From Closterium sp. NIES-65 (taxonomy: Eukaryota > Streptophyta > Zygnematophyceae > Desmidiales > Closteriaceae): a stretch of DNA of 64,000 nt. Under the pieces are notes generated by a model. That model saw only the letters and a list, made by a program, of their open reading frames with translations, made no database searches and was not told where the DNA came from. Shown here in pieces: positions 10,237 to 19,175 of the stretch; the stretch's first letter is position 1; every line of letters begins with the position of its first letter. The DNA is taken from contig CANXME010002549.1 in the NCBI GenBank assembly GCA_948144175.1, positions 1,889,501 through 1,953,500 of the forward strand, read 5' to 3'. Both the position numbers and the translations under genes were made by a program.

Positions 10237-10369
10237 TGTCAGAACATTGTAGCTTATGCTTTTGTGTAGGCTGTAGTCAGGTAGCCCATATAGGGTACAA
10301 CCCAATTAGGGTTAGTACTTGTACCCAACTCTTCCATAGTGCATCATTTTTCTCGTTTCAGTTTTCTCA
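10237..10369 (+). repeat. E1 3' LTR
   Basis: 133 bp, TGTCAG to TTTCTCA, near-identical to 2975-3107. The next base resumes the E2 LTR at its tatatgctacc segment. Confidence 0.9.
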
Positions 10370-10420
10370 TATATGCTACCCCACTATAGCCTACATAGGC
10401 TAAGTCATATAAGTCTGACA
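10370..10420 (-). repeat. E2 3' LTR, proximal part
   Basis: Continues the LTR begun at 2893-2974 and ends AAGTCTGACA, followed by the E2 polypurine tract in reverse (cacccccatagg). Confidence 0.8.
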
Positions 10421-10617
10421 CACCCCCATAGGCAAAGTGGGGGAGAACAAGGGGTCACAAGACCAGTCAAGCAAAGCAAAGCAAGCTCAGGGTGGATCAC
10501 AACGTCACCACACATTCCGAGCACAAGTTCAAGGTCACAAGGCCAATTCACATGCAAGATCATATATAAAGGTAAACAAGCAAGTGTAGGTATAGAAAGA
10601 TCATAGTACAAGCAAGG

Positions 10618-11346
10618 TCAAGAAGTGAGCAAGTGAGGCCAAGTAGGCACAAGACCTAGCATCGTATAGCAGCGCTGATGATCAAAAGGCGGAAGTGCCT
10701 TGGTAAAGATATCAGCAGTGTTGGTATGAGAGGCCACGTAAGCAAGGCGCAGCTGACCACGCTGCTGCAGCTCACGAGCAAGGAAGTAACGAAGAGCAAT
10801 GTGCTTCGTTCTGTGCTCCAGTCTGTGCTCCCGACACAAGGCCAGCATGGCCTTGTTGTCTACATACAGAACTGGAGGAGAACGAGGCGGCTCTCCTAGG
10901 CCAGTCAGCAGGTAGGTGAGCCAGCGTAGCTCCTGTGCAGCCATGGCCTCCGCGTAGATCTCAGCCTTACAGCTGGAGCCGAGAAGAGAAGACGAGTGGG
11001 TAGACCGCCATGAAACAGAGCCGGAACCAAGGCTGAAGGTGTAACCCTGTGACGACCGCTGCGTAGCTTGGTCGTCAGCCCAAGGAGCGTCTGCGTGACC
11101 CGTGAGGACCACTGAACGCCGCCCTCCAAGCACTAGCCCCATGCGCGACTTACTGCACAAGTAGCGCACCACCCTCTTCGCTGCAGCCATGTGCTCTGGT
11201 CGGTGTCTCCCAGGAGCAACATAGCGTGCCAAGATGCTAAGAGGGTATGCAAGGTCAGGTTGAGTGCAGGTCATCAGGTACATGAGGCAGCCAACAAGCT
11301 CAAGGTACGGGCCACTCGACTCTACGGACTCATCCGAAGGCAGAGC
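10618..11346 (-). CDS. pol: E2 RNase H
   Basis: An open frame of 221 codons from 11283 to 10618 ending PHLLTS. It carries TGHADAPWADD, SCKAEIYAEAMAAQELRW, YVDNKAMLALC and NTADIFTKAL, so the usual RNase H acidic residues are visible. The frame is separated from RT by a stop at about 11347, at the same place as in E1 (after HSL). It removes RNA from the RNA-DNA hybrid during cDNA synthesis. Confidence 0.8.
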   Translation of the reverse strand, partial: ALPSDESVESSGPYLELVGCLMYLMTCTQPDLAYPLSILARYVAPGRHRPEHMAAAKRVVRYLCSKSRMGLVLGGRRSVVLTGHADAPWADDQATQRSSQGYTFSLGSGSVSWRSTHSSSLLGSSCKAEIYAEAMAAQELRWLTYLLTGLGEPPRSPPVLYVDNKAMLALCREHRLEHRTKHIALRYFLARELQQRGQLRLAYVASHTNTADIFTKALPPFDHQRCYTMLGLVPTWPHLLTS

Positions 11347-12461
11347 TTAGAGCGAGTGGCGAGTTGACAGAGGAGTGGCCTGAGGCGAGGAGTACGTGAA
11401 GTCGAAGCGCTGAAGGACCTGCTGCACCATGTGTGACTGAGTCAGGGTAATGGTGTGGTGTGCTCTGTCCCGGGTGATCTGCAAGCCAAGGTAGCTCTGC
11501 AGTTCACCCAGGTCTGTGCGACGGGTCGGCAGTAGAGGGAGCAAACCCAAGAGCCGCAAGTGTAGTCCTCAGTCTGTCGTGCCACTCACGGGGCGCCTAG
11601 CGGAGGCCGCCGGAGGCTCCACTGGGTACCAGGAGGAACCGACCCTGTGAAGCCAGGTGGGCGGCGCAACCAGATTTCCTCGTGCAGGCTGCCCTGTAGG
11701 AAAGCAGTGGTGAAGTTAAGAGAGTGAAGCTCGTAGTCGCGCTGAGCGGCTATGTGCAGCAGCACCCGAAGAGTGGTCATCTTCGGGGTGGGAGAGAAGG
11801 TCTGAAAGTAGTCAAGTCCCTGCTGCTGGCTGAAGCCTCGAGCCACGTAACGCGCCTTGAAGACAGGCGGAGAACCCGGCGGCCGCTTCACCCTGAAAAT
11901 CCACATGCCACTAACGATGTTCGCCCCAGGTGGGGGAACCTCGTCAACGTAGGTGCTTGTGGACTTCCAGGAAGCCATCTCTGCGTCCATGGCTGACTGC
12001 CACTGTGAGGAGTAGGGACCCTCGATCGCCTCAGCGTACGATCGAGGAGTCGGGATGCCTAGTGCATCCGCGTCTCCCTCAGGGGCAATTAGCATGGACA
12101 CGAGATGAGGCAAAGCAGCAGCAAAACACTGGAACTCCTCCTGCCTGTCCTCAAGGACGTCCGTGCTAAGAGCACACTCACCCCCGACGGACGGAGGAGA
12201 GACAGACTCAGACTCAGCAACAAGACTAGCGGCGAACTCTAGACGACATCGAGCAGCAAAATCGACAAGCTCAGCAACTAAGGCAGACGCAACAGTGGAC
12301 TCAAAGGAAGGGTTAGTGACAACAGTAGCCAGGAGACGCGTGACAGTAGGACTGGCAGCACGAAGAGAGTCAGACTCCGGGTCAGCAAGGGTAGGAAGAG
12401 AGGACTCTGGAGGAGACGGCAACGGGACACGCAAAGGAGCAGTGGAAGGACGCAGTGCCAT
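11347..12461 (-). pseudogene. pol: E2 reverse transcriptase with active-site deletion
   Basis: The 291-codon frame 12461-11586 carries the linker end and RT fingers through LHEEIWLRRPPGFTG. A 10-bp deletion near 11610 shifts frame at the VYGLRQ motif. Near 11521 the sequence jumps from the STADPS-type motif to CTDLGELQSYLGLQ, losing about 120 bp that in E6 encode the YVDDLVFA catalytic block. This copy cannot encode a working polymerase. Confidence 0.8.
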
Positions 12462-13620
12462 CTAGTGTGTGCCTGGGACCGCAGGAGGACGCGGACGCGG
12501 AACACGACGACTAGTGCGAGTAGCACGAACAGGCGACGCAGGACGAGACGCAGGCTCATGACGCTCAGCAAGACCTCCAGTAGGACCAGTGTAGGGAGAA
12601 GGAGCAGGCAGTGGGGAGGCGGGCTGTAACTGTGACAGCGAGTGGACAGGCGGTGGACACTCTAAGGCAGGAGCAGGACCAGTAGAAGGCGGGAGACCAA
12701 GAACCTGCTCAAGGAGCGGAACGAAGTACAGCCGCGGCCGTACAGCGCCTTCAGAACCAGGAGGGACAGCACCAGCACCCCCAGCGGCAGCACTAGCGCC
12801 AGCAGCACCTCCAGCTCCAGCAGCGCCAATTCCAGTACCCTCACAAGTACCAGCACCAGCAGCACCTCCAGCGTCAACACCCCCAGCAGCTCCAGCTCCA
12901 GTAGCTCCAGCAGCACCTACTCCTCTAGTACCGCCAGCTCCGCCAGTAGCTCCAGCACCAGGAGCACCCCCAGGCCCAGCAGCTCTAGTAGGACCAGCTC
13001 CAGTAGCTCCAGCAGCACCCGCAGTCCCAGCAGCTCTAGTACCGCCACTACGAGCACCTCCAGGACCAGTGTCTCCAGTACCTCCAGCGCCGACCCCAGG
13101 GTCAGCAGCAACAGTAGCACCTCGAGCTCCAGCAGCACGGCTCCAGCGCCGGGCAAACCTCTCGCGCAGCTCCTGTGGAGAGGGTAGCTCCCGCCGAAAT
13201 GAAGCACCCGAAGGACCCCCAGACCCAACACCGCCAGAAGCCACACGAGCAGACCCAGCACCCCCCGGCTCCGCACCCCCAGGCTCCGCACCCCCAGGCT
13301 CCGCCACCCCAGGCTCCGCACCCCCAAGCTCCGCACCCTCAGGCTCAGCACCCCCAGACTCAGCACCCTTAGGCTCAGCACCCCGAGCAGCACCAGAGTC
13401 AACAGCTACCTCGACAGGCTTGACTGCGTCTACCTGGGACACACCTGATGGGGTAGGACCCTGAGGGGGAAGAGGGTCTACCGGGGGGGGACCTGGCGCA
13501 AGGAGGGGCGCAGTGTGGTAGGGGAAGAGACGGTAGGAAAGAAATGACTCGTCAAAGGTGACGTCCTGGGAGGACAGAACACGGCGCGAGGTTGGGTGGT
13601 AAAACTGCCACCCAGGCGCG
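12462..13620 (-). pseudogene. E2 INT C-terminus and Gly/Ala/Pro linker
   Basis: Frame 13856-12462 (464 codons) covers the end of integrase and the linker: DVTFDESFLSYRLF, acidic GGAEPGG units (about 13260-13400), ARGxTGAG-like repeats, then PRLYFVPLLEQVLGLP and SPYTGPTGGLAERHE. It overlaps the main integrase frame (14604-13621) in another phase, indicating a frameshift near 13630 relative to the ancestor. Confidence 0.7.
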
Positions 13621-14604
13621 TCAGGGGGGGAAGCCAAGGAAGACGCAGGGAACAACACGAGGGGACAGCTTGTCCGCAGACAAGTCGCGGACAAACGCCC
13701 GAGATCCCCAGACACGAAACGCAGACGCATCGCCAACCTTCCCCGTCCACCGCAAGGTGGGGGAGGTCTCCGGCAAGGAGACCCGGGGCTGAAGGTTGAT
13801 CTGATGCGCTGCGTACCGAACCGCAAACGGCCACAAAAAATGGGGAGTAGCCGCATGGATCATGGACGTATGAGCGACGTCCATGACCATGCCAATGCGG
13901 CGCTCAACAATCCCATATAGCTGTGGAGAGGCCAGAAGCGTGAACGTCTGGCGGATGCCCTGTTCATGACAGAAGGCTCCCAAAAGGGGAGAGGAAAACT
14001 CCCCGCCTCTGTCAGAGTGCAGACGCAGAACAGGAAAGTCTGAGCCGAAACTCTCTCTGAGCTGGAGACGAGCCGCGCGGATCCAGTCGATCAACACCTC
14101 AGTGATGTCACCCTTGCTGCGCAAGGGGAACACTGTGGTGTAACGCGAGTAGTCTTCAACCAACAACAGGAAGTAACGCTCGTGACCCTGGCCACGGACG
14201 CGGGTGGGACCCCACACGTCCATGTAAAGAGTCTGCAGCGGAGCCTTTGTCGGAGGAAACTCGGAGGAGTGAGGGGCGGCGCGCTGCCGCCCCTCGAGAC
14301 AGGGAACGCAGGTAGGGGCAGGCCCCGGAGGGAGGGGAGGGAGGGACCGGGGGAGACTAGAGACAAGGTAACGGGAGGCCATGCCTCGGAGACGAGGCAG
14401 GGAGGGGTGACCAAGGCGGTGGTGCCAGAGGAGAGTCTGGTGGGACAGGAGACGACACGAGCAAGGAGCAGACTCAGGACCAGACTTGGACGCTGCAGCA
14501 ATTACCTGACCCGACGCAGCTACCTGACCAGACTCAGCAAGCGGAGGAGACTTAGTAGTCAGTGTGTACAGGCTCGACCCCGGCTGACGGGTAAACGTGG
14601 CCAA
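13621..14604 (-). CDS. pol: E2 integrase
   Basis: 327 codons. Zinc-binding GAG-pre-integrase segment: LLWHHRLGHPSLPRL plus CVPCLEGRQ. Catalytic core: YMDVWGP, LHSDRGGEFSS and an E in IVERRIG give D-D-E. The family word PQQNG reads PQLYG here, a likely missense. The frame ends in CVFLGFPP. A TGA at about 14607 separates it from the upstream gag-protease frame. Integrase joins cDNA ends to the host chromosome. Confidence 0.82.
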   Translation of the reverse strand: MATFTRQPGSSLYTLTTKSPPLAESGQVAASGQVIAAASKSGPESAPCSCRLLSHQTLLWHHRLGHPSLPRLRGMASRYLVSSLPRSLPPLPPGPAPTCVPCLEGRQRAAPHSSEFPPTKAPLQTLYMDVWGPTRVRGQGHERYFLLLVEDYSRYTTVFPLRSKGDITEVLIDWIRAARLQLRESFGSDFPVLRLHSDRGGEFSSPLLGAFCHEQGIRQTFTLLASPQLYGIVERRIGMVMDVAHTSMIHAATPHFLWPFAVRYAAHQINLQPRVSLPETSPTLRWTGKVGDASAFRVWGSRAFVRDLSADKLSPRVVPCVFLGFPP

Positions 14605-14607
14605 GTG

Positions 14608-16389
14608 TCAGCCCGTCCGAGCACACGTACAGTGGGTCACTTGCTGACTCGCAGGAGCGAACTGGTCAACTCCCCCATCCTGTAGATCAGCACCACTCAC
14701 CAAGTTCGTAGAGAACGAGGGGAGGTAGAGACCTGACAGGGTGCCAGAGGGGGCCGCCAGACACCGTAAGACAGTGGAGAAGTGGGCAAGGACAGGACCC
14801 CCGGAGGGGTCCGCCAGGGAGACCGCAACTGGCCGACTAAGCGGCGTGAGTGTGGTGCGGTCTCGAAAGAAGGAGCGGGAAGCACCCGAGTCAAGGGTGA
14901 AGGTGTGTAAGGCCTGAACTGACGTGGTACCTGAGAGAGCAGACTCACCAGTACCTAGGGCAGCAGACGCACTAGCACCTAGAGCAGCATCCTCACCAGC
15001 ACCTAGAGCAGCAGCGTCAATGCCCGGGTCAGGCGGAACACATAGGTAACAGTCACCCTTATCACTAGTAGACACAACATACATGGCAGCAAGAATGGCA
15101 TCATAATCCAGATCAAAGATAGCAACCCCCGACCTAAGCAACTCGCCCCAGCGGGGGATCTCAGTGGCGTCAGGGAACTGGAGACGCCAAGCGTCCGTCA
15201 GGCGGCCGAAGCAGCGCCGGGTGGTGTGCGGGCCACCGCACGGCTCACCAGTGCGGTCGCCGGTACGGAGGACGTAGGCACAAGGACCAGCACCCCCACC
15301 CCGCTGACGCGCAGCGTACCACTCACGAAGCTGCTGGGGGGGCGGGGTCTTACGAGTGCACTGCTGCTGCTGGCGCTGACCACCACCGAAGCCGCTCCGC
15401 TGCGCAGAGCCACCCCGACCAGCTCCACCTCCGCAGCCGCCACCTCCGCCACCGCCGCCACCGCCTCCTCCTCCGCTCCCACCGCCACCGCCGCCGCCGC
15501 CGCCTCCGCCTCCACCGCCGCCACCGAAGCTCCCACCCCGGCCACCACTACCATCGCCACCCCCACTCCCTCCGCCGCCTCCACCGCCACCTCCACTGCC
15601 CCCACCAGCCCCTCCAGCTCCCTTGCCTCCCTTGCCCTTGCCAGTGCGGCGTCTCCCGCTAGGGGCAGACGCAGCGCCGACCGACTCGGTGCCAACGAAG
15701 TCGACGGCAGCAGCAGAGGCAACAGAGGGCAAAAGGGGGGAGGGGGAGCACCCCTCAAAGAAGGGGGCACGAGGGTCACCACGAGAGGCTCCTACAGCGA
15801 CTATACTCTTCTCAGCTGCCAGGAGGCGCTCCTCGAGGAGGTCAACGGTGAGTGTGGTGGGGCAAACAGAGAGAAGGTGGTCCCTGACCGAGCGAAGGGA
15901 GTCAGGGAGCCAGGTGACTATGTAGTAGAGGGTGATGTACATGGGAGGGGGGTTCTTGGCACAGAACTCAGCACGAAGCGCAGCGCGGTAGCGGGTGTCA
16001 CTAGTGCAAAGGTGCGTAATTAGGTCAGCGACAGTGGGAAAGGCGGCGAGGTCAGGGAACAGGTACGGCAGCATGAGGTGGCAAAGGGCAGCAGTGGCAG
16101 GGGAAGAGTAGCGTGCAACTACAGCGTCGTACAAGGTCTTAGCACTCTTGTACTGACTAATGTGCGCGCGCTCTGTCGACGGCAAGTGACTACGCACAGC
16201 AAGACGGGCAGCAGCATTGCGTGTGGCCCACTGTGAGCGAACAGTGCTGTCAGCATCGGCAGTAGGGGCAGCAGAGGCGCCAGACGTGAGATCGAACAGT
16301 GAGAGACCGTCTTTCCTATCGCACTGTAGGAAAAGCTGTAGATCATCGACCCAGACCTCAAAAGTCAACAGCCCGACCTTCAGCATCAA
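14608..16389 (-). CDS. gag-pol: E2 gag-protease polyprotein
   Basis: 593 codons, the best-preserved gag of the family here. Approximate residues: Gag N-domain 1-140 with DDLQLFLQCDRKDG; KNPPPMYITLYYIV near 146; polyglycine 257-323; RG/Q-rich segment; Cys/His motif 366-390 (C-x13-C-x3-H-x4-C) ending CFGRLTDAWR; protease HTFTLDSGASRSFF near 500. The ancestral ATG (MATPSVL in E1) is ATA here at about 16413, so the listed first Met lies slightly downstream. The C-run that shifts frame in E1, E4 and E10 is interrupted by T in this copy and stays in frame. Confidence 0.82.
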   Translation of the reverse strand: MMLKVGLLTFEVWVDDLQLFLQCDRKDGLSLFDLTSGASAAPTADADSTVRSQWATRNAAARLAVRSHLPSTERAHISQYKSAKTLYDAVVARYSSPATAALCHLMLPYLFPDLAAFPTVADLITHLCTSDTRYRAALRAEFCAKNPPPMYITLYYIVTWLPDSLRSVRDHLLSVCPTTLTVDLLEERLLAAEKSIVAVGASRGDPRAPFFEGCSPSPLLPSVASAAAVDFVGTESVGAASAPSGRRRTGKGKGGKGAGGAGGGSGGGGGGGGGSGGGDGSGGRGGSFGGGGGGGGGGGGGGGGSGGGGGGGGGGGGGCGGGAGRGGSAQRSGFGGGQRQQQQCTRKTPPPQQLREWYAARQRGGGAGPCAYVLRTGDRTGEPCGGPHTTRRCFGRLTDAWRLQFPDATEIPRWGELLRSGVAIFDLDYDAILAAMYVVSTSDKGDCYLCVPPDPGIDAAALGAGEDAALGASASAALGTGESALSGTTSVQALHTFTLDSGASRSFFRDRTTLTPLSRPVAVSLADPSGGPVLAHFSTVLRCLAAPSGTLSGLYLPSFSTNLVSGADLQDGGVDQFAPASQQVTHCTCARTG

Positions 16390-16439
16390 AGACGAGCACG
16401 CTAGGGGTAGCTATGACAGCAGTGGCAGCAGGCTAGGGG

Positions 16440-17198
16440 CAGCAGCAGCAGTAGAAACAGTAGGGGCGCGGCTCGGCGGTGCTCTTACCAGGGCAGGTGG
16501 GTAGAGGACCGCAAGTGGTGGGGGAGGGCCGAGGCGCGCCGGCAGGGACAGGGCCGCTATAGGGCGGCAGAGGACTGCCGCGCCTCTCTGAAGGGCAGGG
16601 CCGGGACGGGGGCGGCGGCGGCGGCTGCAGTCGGCGGCTGCGGCGGTTGCGGCCCTGGCTGTGGCGGCGGCGGTTGCTGCTCTCGGTGGCTGCGGCGGGT
16701 GCGGCCCCGGTAGTGGCGGCTGCGGCCCCGGCAGTGGCCGCGGCGGCTGCTGCTGTCGGCGGCACCGGCGGTGGCGGCTCCCGCTGTAGGGGCGGTGACG
16801 GCTGCTGCAGCAGGTGCGGCAGGTCCGTGAGGGAGCCGAGAAGGGGCCGCGGAGGAGCCGAGAAGGGGCCACGAAGGGGCCGTGAGGGGCCGCGAAGGGT
16901 GGCGACGGGGCCGAGAAGGGGCCGTGAGGGGCCGCGTAGGGCGGCGACGGGGCCGAGACGGGACCGCGAGGGGCCGCGAAGGGTGGCGACAGGGCCGAGA
17001 AGGGCGGCGACGGGGCCGTGAAGGGCGGTGGCGGGGCCGCGTAGGGCGGCGACGGGGCCGCGAAGGGCGGCGACGGGGCCGAGAAGGGGCCGCGAGGGGC
17101 CTCGAAGGGCGGCGACGGAGCCGCGAAGGGCGGCGACGGGGCCGCGAAGGGCGGCGACGGGGCCGCGAAGGGGCCGCGAGGGGCCACGAAGGGGCCGC
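16440..17198 (-). repeat. E2 leader minisatellite
   Basis: GC-rich direct repeats of the form ggggccgcgaagggcggcgac (about 16830-17195) and CAG/GGC-rich sequence (16600-16800). It lies where the 5' leader belongs. Both strands are open for 200-plus codons because stops are rare in this composition; no protein is proposed. It joins a gypsy LTR at about 17199 instead of ending in its own PBS and LTR. Confidence 0.7.
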
Positions 17199-17416
17199 GA
17201 GAATGGGGTGCGCGACGGGCCTGGCGCCGGGGCGGTGGTCCGGAGCGCGGGTTACCAACCGAGCCCTGAGGTTGGGTCGCGTCGTGAACAGTGGTGGGAA
17301 TAGTGTCGAGGCGAATGTCGCGAGTGGTAACGGTTTACTGCTGGGTGCTTGTGGCGAGAACAGTGGTGTACGCGCTGAGCAGGGACGCGAAGTAAGGAAA
17401 AAGGAATTTCCTTACA
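17199..17416 (-). repeat. E3 3' LTR (truncated)
   Basis: About 215 bp matching 39806-40020 at high identity (shared gaatggggtgcgcgacggg, gagcgcgggttaccaacc, gtggtaacgg, aaggaatttcct). The distal part is lost at the junction with E2. Confidence 0.8.
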
Positions 17417-17417
17417 C

Positions 17418-17465
17418 TACCCCCCCCCCCCCCCCCCCCCCCCACCCCCCCCCCCCCCCCCCCCC
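17418..17465 (-). promoter_or_regulatory. E3 polypurine tract expanded to a G-run
   Basis: About 45 consecutive C residues on the plus strand (one A interruption) form a G-run on the element's sense strand exactly where the polypurine tract sits, between the chromodomain stop and the LTR. The length may be inflated by replication or assembly slippage. Confidence 0.6.
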
Positions 17466-17479
17466 TATGGAGGCCCTCC

Positions 17480-18968
17480 TTACAAAAGCGCGTGTACATC
17501 CCGGAAATTTTGGCTACGCAGGTACTCTGTGAGGACGGGGTGGTTTTCGATTTTGTCCACGGGGACCCAGTTGTTTTCGGTGGGTGTAGAGTCTGTCCAG
17601 CGGATCATGAATTCGATCCTTTGGGCTCCTCGTGGGTCACGAACGGTGTGGCTCAGAATCTTCTCGGGCGTTATGATTGGCTCAATCGGTGGTCGTGTCA
17701 TGCTGGCTGGGAGGTTGCGTGGCAGTTGGATTGTAGATGGTACGTAGGGACGAAGCAGACTGACGTGGAAAGACGGGCTGACGTACCAGTCAGCGGGGAG
17801 GGGGAGGTGGGCGGTGATGGGTGTGATCATGTGGCTGATGCGGAATGGTCCATAGTATCGAGGGTGAAGTTTTGGGGTAACGGGCAGGCGAAGGTTCTGG
17901 GTTTCAAGTAAAACTAGGTCGTCGGGCTGGTAGGTGACAGGTCGGCGATGGCGGTCGGCGTTGCGTTTAGCGATGATGTTTGATTTTTTAAGTGCGTCCG
18001 CTGCCCGGGCTCATGCTGCTTGTAAAATTTCGGCGAACTGTTGTGCTCGTGGCACCGGGTTGTCGGGATTCGGGGTCATGGGTACTGTCGGGTCTTGTCC
18101 GTAGTTCTGGTAAAATGGTGACTGTTGGGTCGTGGCGGAAGGTGATTTGTTGTAAGCGAACTCGATGAGTGGAAGTTGCTGTTCCCAGGTGGTTGGGTCG
18201 TCGCACGTGGCTCGGATGAGCCGTTCCATGGTCTGATTTGTCCTCTCTGTCTGTCCGTCGATCTCGGGGTGGTACGTAGAGCTCAACTGTAGTTGCATGC
18301 TAACTTCTGCCACAGGTTCCGCCAGAAGTTGCTGGTGAATTTCGTGTCTCGGTCGCTGATGATCGCTGCTGGTATCCCTTGCAGTCGAACGACGGTGGAG
18401 ATGAAGAGGCGTGCTGTTTCTTCGGCTGTGATTGATTTCTTGCAGGCTGCGAAGTGTGCCATTTTCGTCAGTCGATCGACGACGACCAGGATCGCGTCGT
18501 TCCCACTCGCCCCGGCCGGTAACCCCGTGACAAAGTCCATCGTCACCTGCTGCCAAGCACGCTCTGGGGGTGGTATCGGTCGCAACTGTCATGTCGACCG
18601 CTTCTGTGATGACTTCATGATCTGGCAAGTGGGACACGATGTCACGTGTTGTTGAACGTCGGTCAACATTTCGGGTCAGTAATAATACCGCTGCAGGTGC
18701 TGCCGTGTTTTCTCAACCCCGAAATGCCTCGAGGTAACTCCGTCGTGTGCCTCCTGTAACAGTAATTCCCGTAGCAGTGTATATCCTGTTACCCAGATGC
18801 GGTCGGTCCCGGCTTTTACGTAATAGACTCCCTTTGCTGCTGCGAACTGCTGCGAATTTCCTCCTGTGAAGAATGGATCCGTTTGGTACCCGTGGGTAAA
18901 TAGGCCTGTCAGTAGTGGGTTGGTTTGAGCGAGTAGGATTGCATGGAACTGGGTAGTGGGGCGGGTCA
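17480..18968 (-). pseudogene. pol: E3 integrase with chromodomain
   Basis: Zinc-binding segment: LLLQEAHDGVTSRHFGVEKT (about 18700-18780). Core: TMDFVTGLP, ISDRDTKFTS and YHPEIDGQTERTNQTME give D-D-E (about 18560-18240). The C-terminal chromodomain (17830-17480) reads ILSHTVRDPRGAQRIEF then MIRWTDSTPTENNWVP and VLTEYLRSQ; in chromoviruses this module directs insertion to marked chromatin. Several frameshifts and stops (near 18638, 18283 and 18010-17831) break the frame. The 5' side is interrupted by the TRIM at 18969. Confidence 0.82.
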
Positions 18969-19106
18969 TGTCACAGGTCCACTAGTGATCCCCGATTGAT
19001 CCTAGGGAAGGGTTACGGTCAAATTGGCCTGGAGGGTTATCGCCGCACTCACACGCTACACAAACAAGCCCTTTTATCCCAGTGGTTAGTGGCTGGGATT
19101 TTGACA
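18969..19106 (+). repeat. TRIM copy 1, 5' LTR
   Basis: 138 bp, TGTCACAGGTCC to GGGATTTTGACA. It matches 19176-19313 with a modest number of substitutions. Confidence 0.9.
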
Positions 19107-19139
19107 TGGTATCAAAACGAAGATCTCGGGTTCGAATCC
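19075..19139 (+). promoter_or_regulatory. tRNA-like Pol III A and B boxes in the TRIM
   Basis: TATCCCAGTGG (19075-19085, end of the 5' LTR) matches the A-box consensus TRGCNNARTGG at all but one position. GGTTCGAATCC (19129-19139, internal) is a perfect B box, and the surrounding CGGG-TTCGAAT-CCCG forms a T-arm hairpin with a 7-nt loop. The 43-bp gap between the boxes is within the range for tRNA genes. A full cloverleaf with acceptor stem is not convincing. Activity is inferred, not shown. Confidence 0.55.
19107..19120 (+). promoter_or_regulatory. TRIM copy 1 primer-binding site
   Basis: TGGTATCAAAACG directly follows the 5' LTR. In copy 2 the word is TGGTATCAAAGCG. Both approximate the complement of the initiator tRNA-Met 3' end. 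Confidence 0.75.
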
Positions 19140-19175
19140 CGGTGTTTGCCCTTTGGGCATCCCAGTGCGGGGGGG

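Larger units (their letters stand above)
2975..10369 (+). mobile_element. E1: full-length Ty1/copia retrotransposon inserted in the E2 LTR
   Basis: Two 133-bp LTRs (2975-3107 and 10237-10369) bound a 7.4-kb element with TGGTATCGAGCAGG as PBS and a TATGGGGGTG polypurine tract. All domains are present in copia order (gag, PR, INT, linker, RT, RNase H), but the frame is broken by stops near 5084, 6649, 7488, 8369 and 9293 and a frameshift at a C-run near 4509. The flanks read TATAT on both sides if one extra T at 2974 is allowed, the expected 5-bp TSD. Joining the flanks restores a continuous E2 LTR. Confidence 0.9.
2893..17198 (-). mobile_element. E2: Ty1/copia retrotransposon, minus strand, interrupted by E1 and 5'-truncated
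   Basis: Reading right to left: GC-rich leader (17198-16440), gag-protease, integrase, proline/alanine linker, RT, RNase H, 3' UTR, polypurine tract and 3' LTR. The 3' LTR is split into 2893-2974 and 10370-10420 by E1. The 5' LTR and PBS are absent: the leader runs directly into a gypsy LTR at about 17199. Domain order PR-INT-RT-RH identifies Ty1/copia. RT carries two deletions, one removing the catalytic YVDD block, so the copy is dead although its gag-protease frame is the best preserved in the window. Confidence 0.85.

Noticed and set aside
16411..17532. Long Pro/Ser/Arg-rich frames on both strands
   Set aside because: They overlap the E2 leader minisatellite and cross the E2/E3 junction; no motif or codon structure supports them.
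19061..19150. A genuine tRNA gene
   Set aside because: A and B boxes and a T-arm are visible, but the 5' acceptor strand is displaced by extra bases and no convincing anticodon arm forms; the sequence repeats with the TRIM, not as a tRNA locus.
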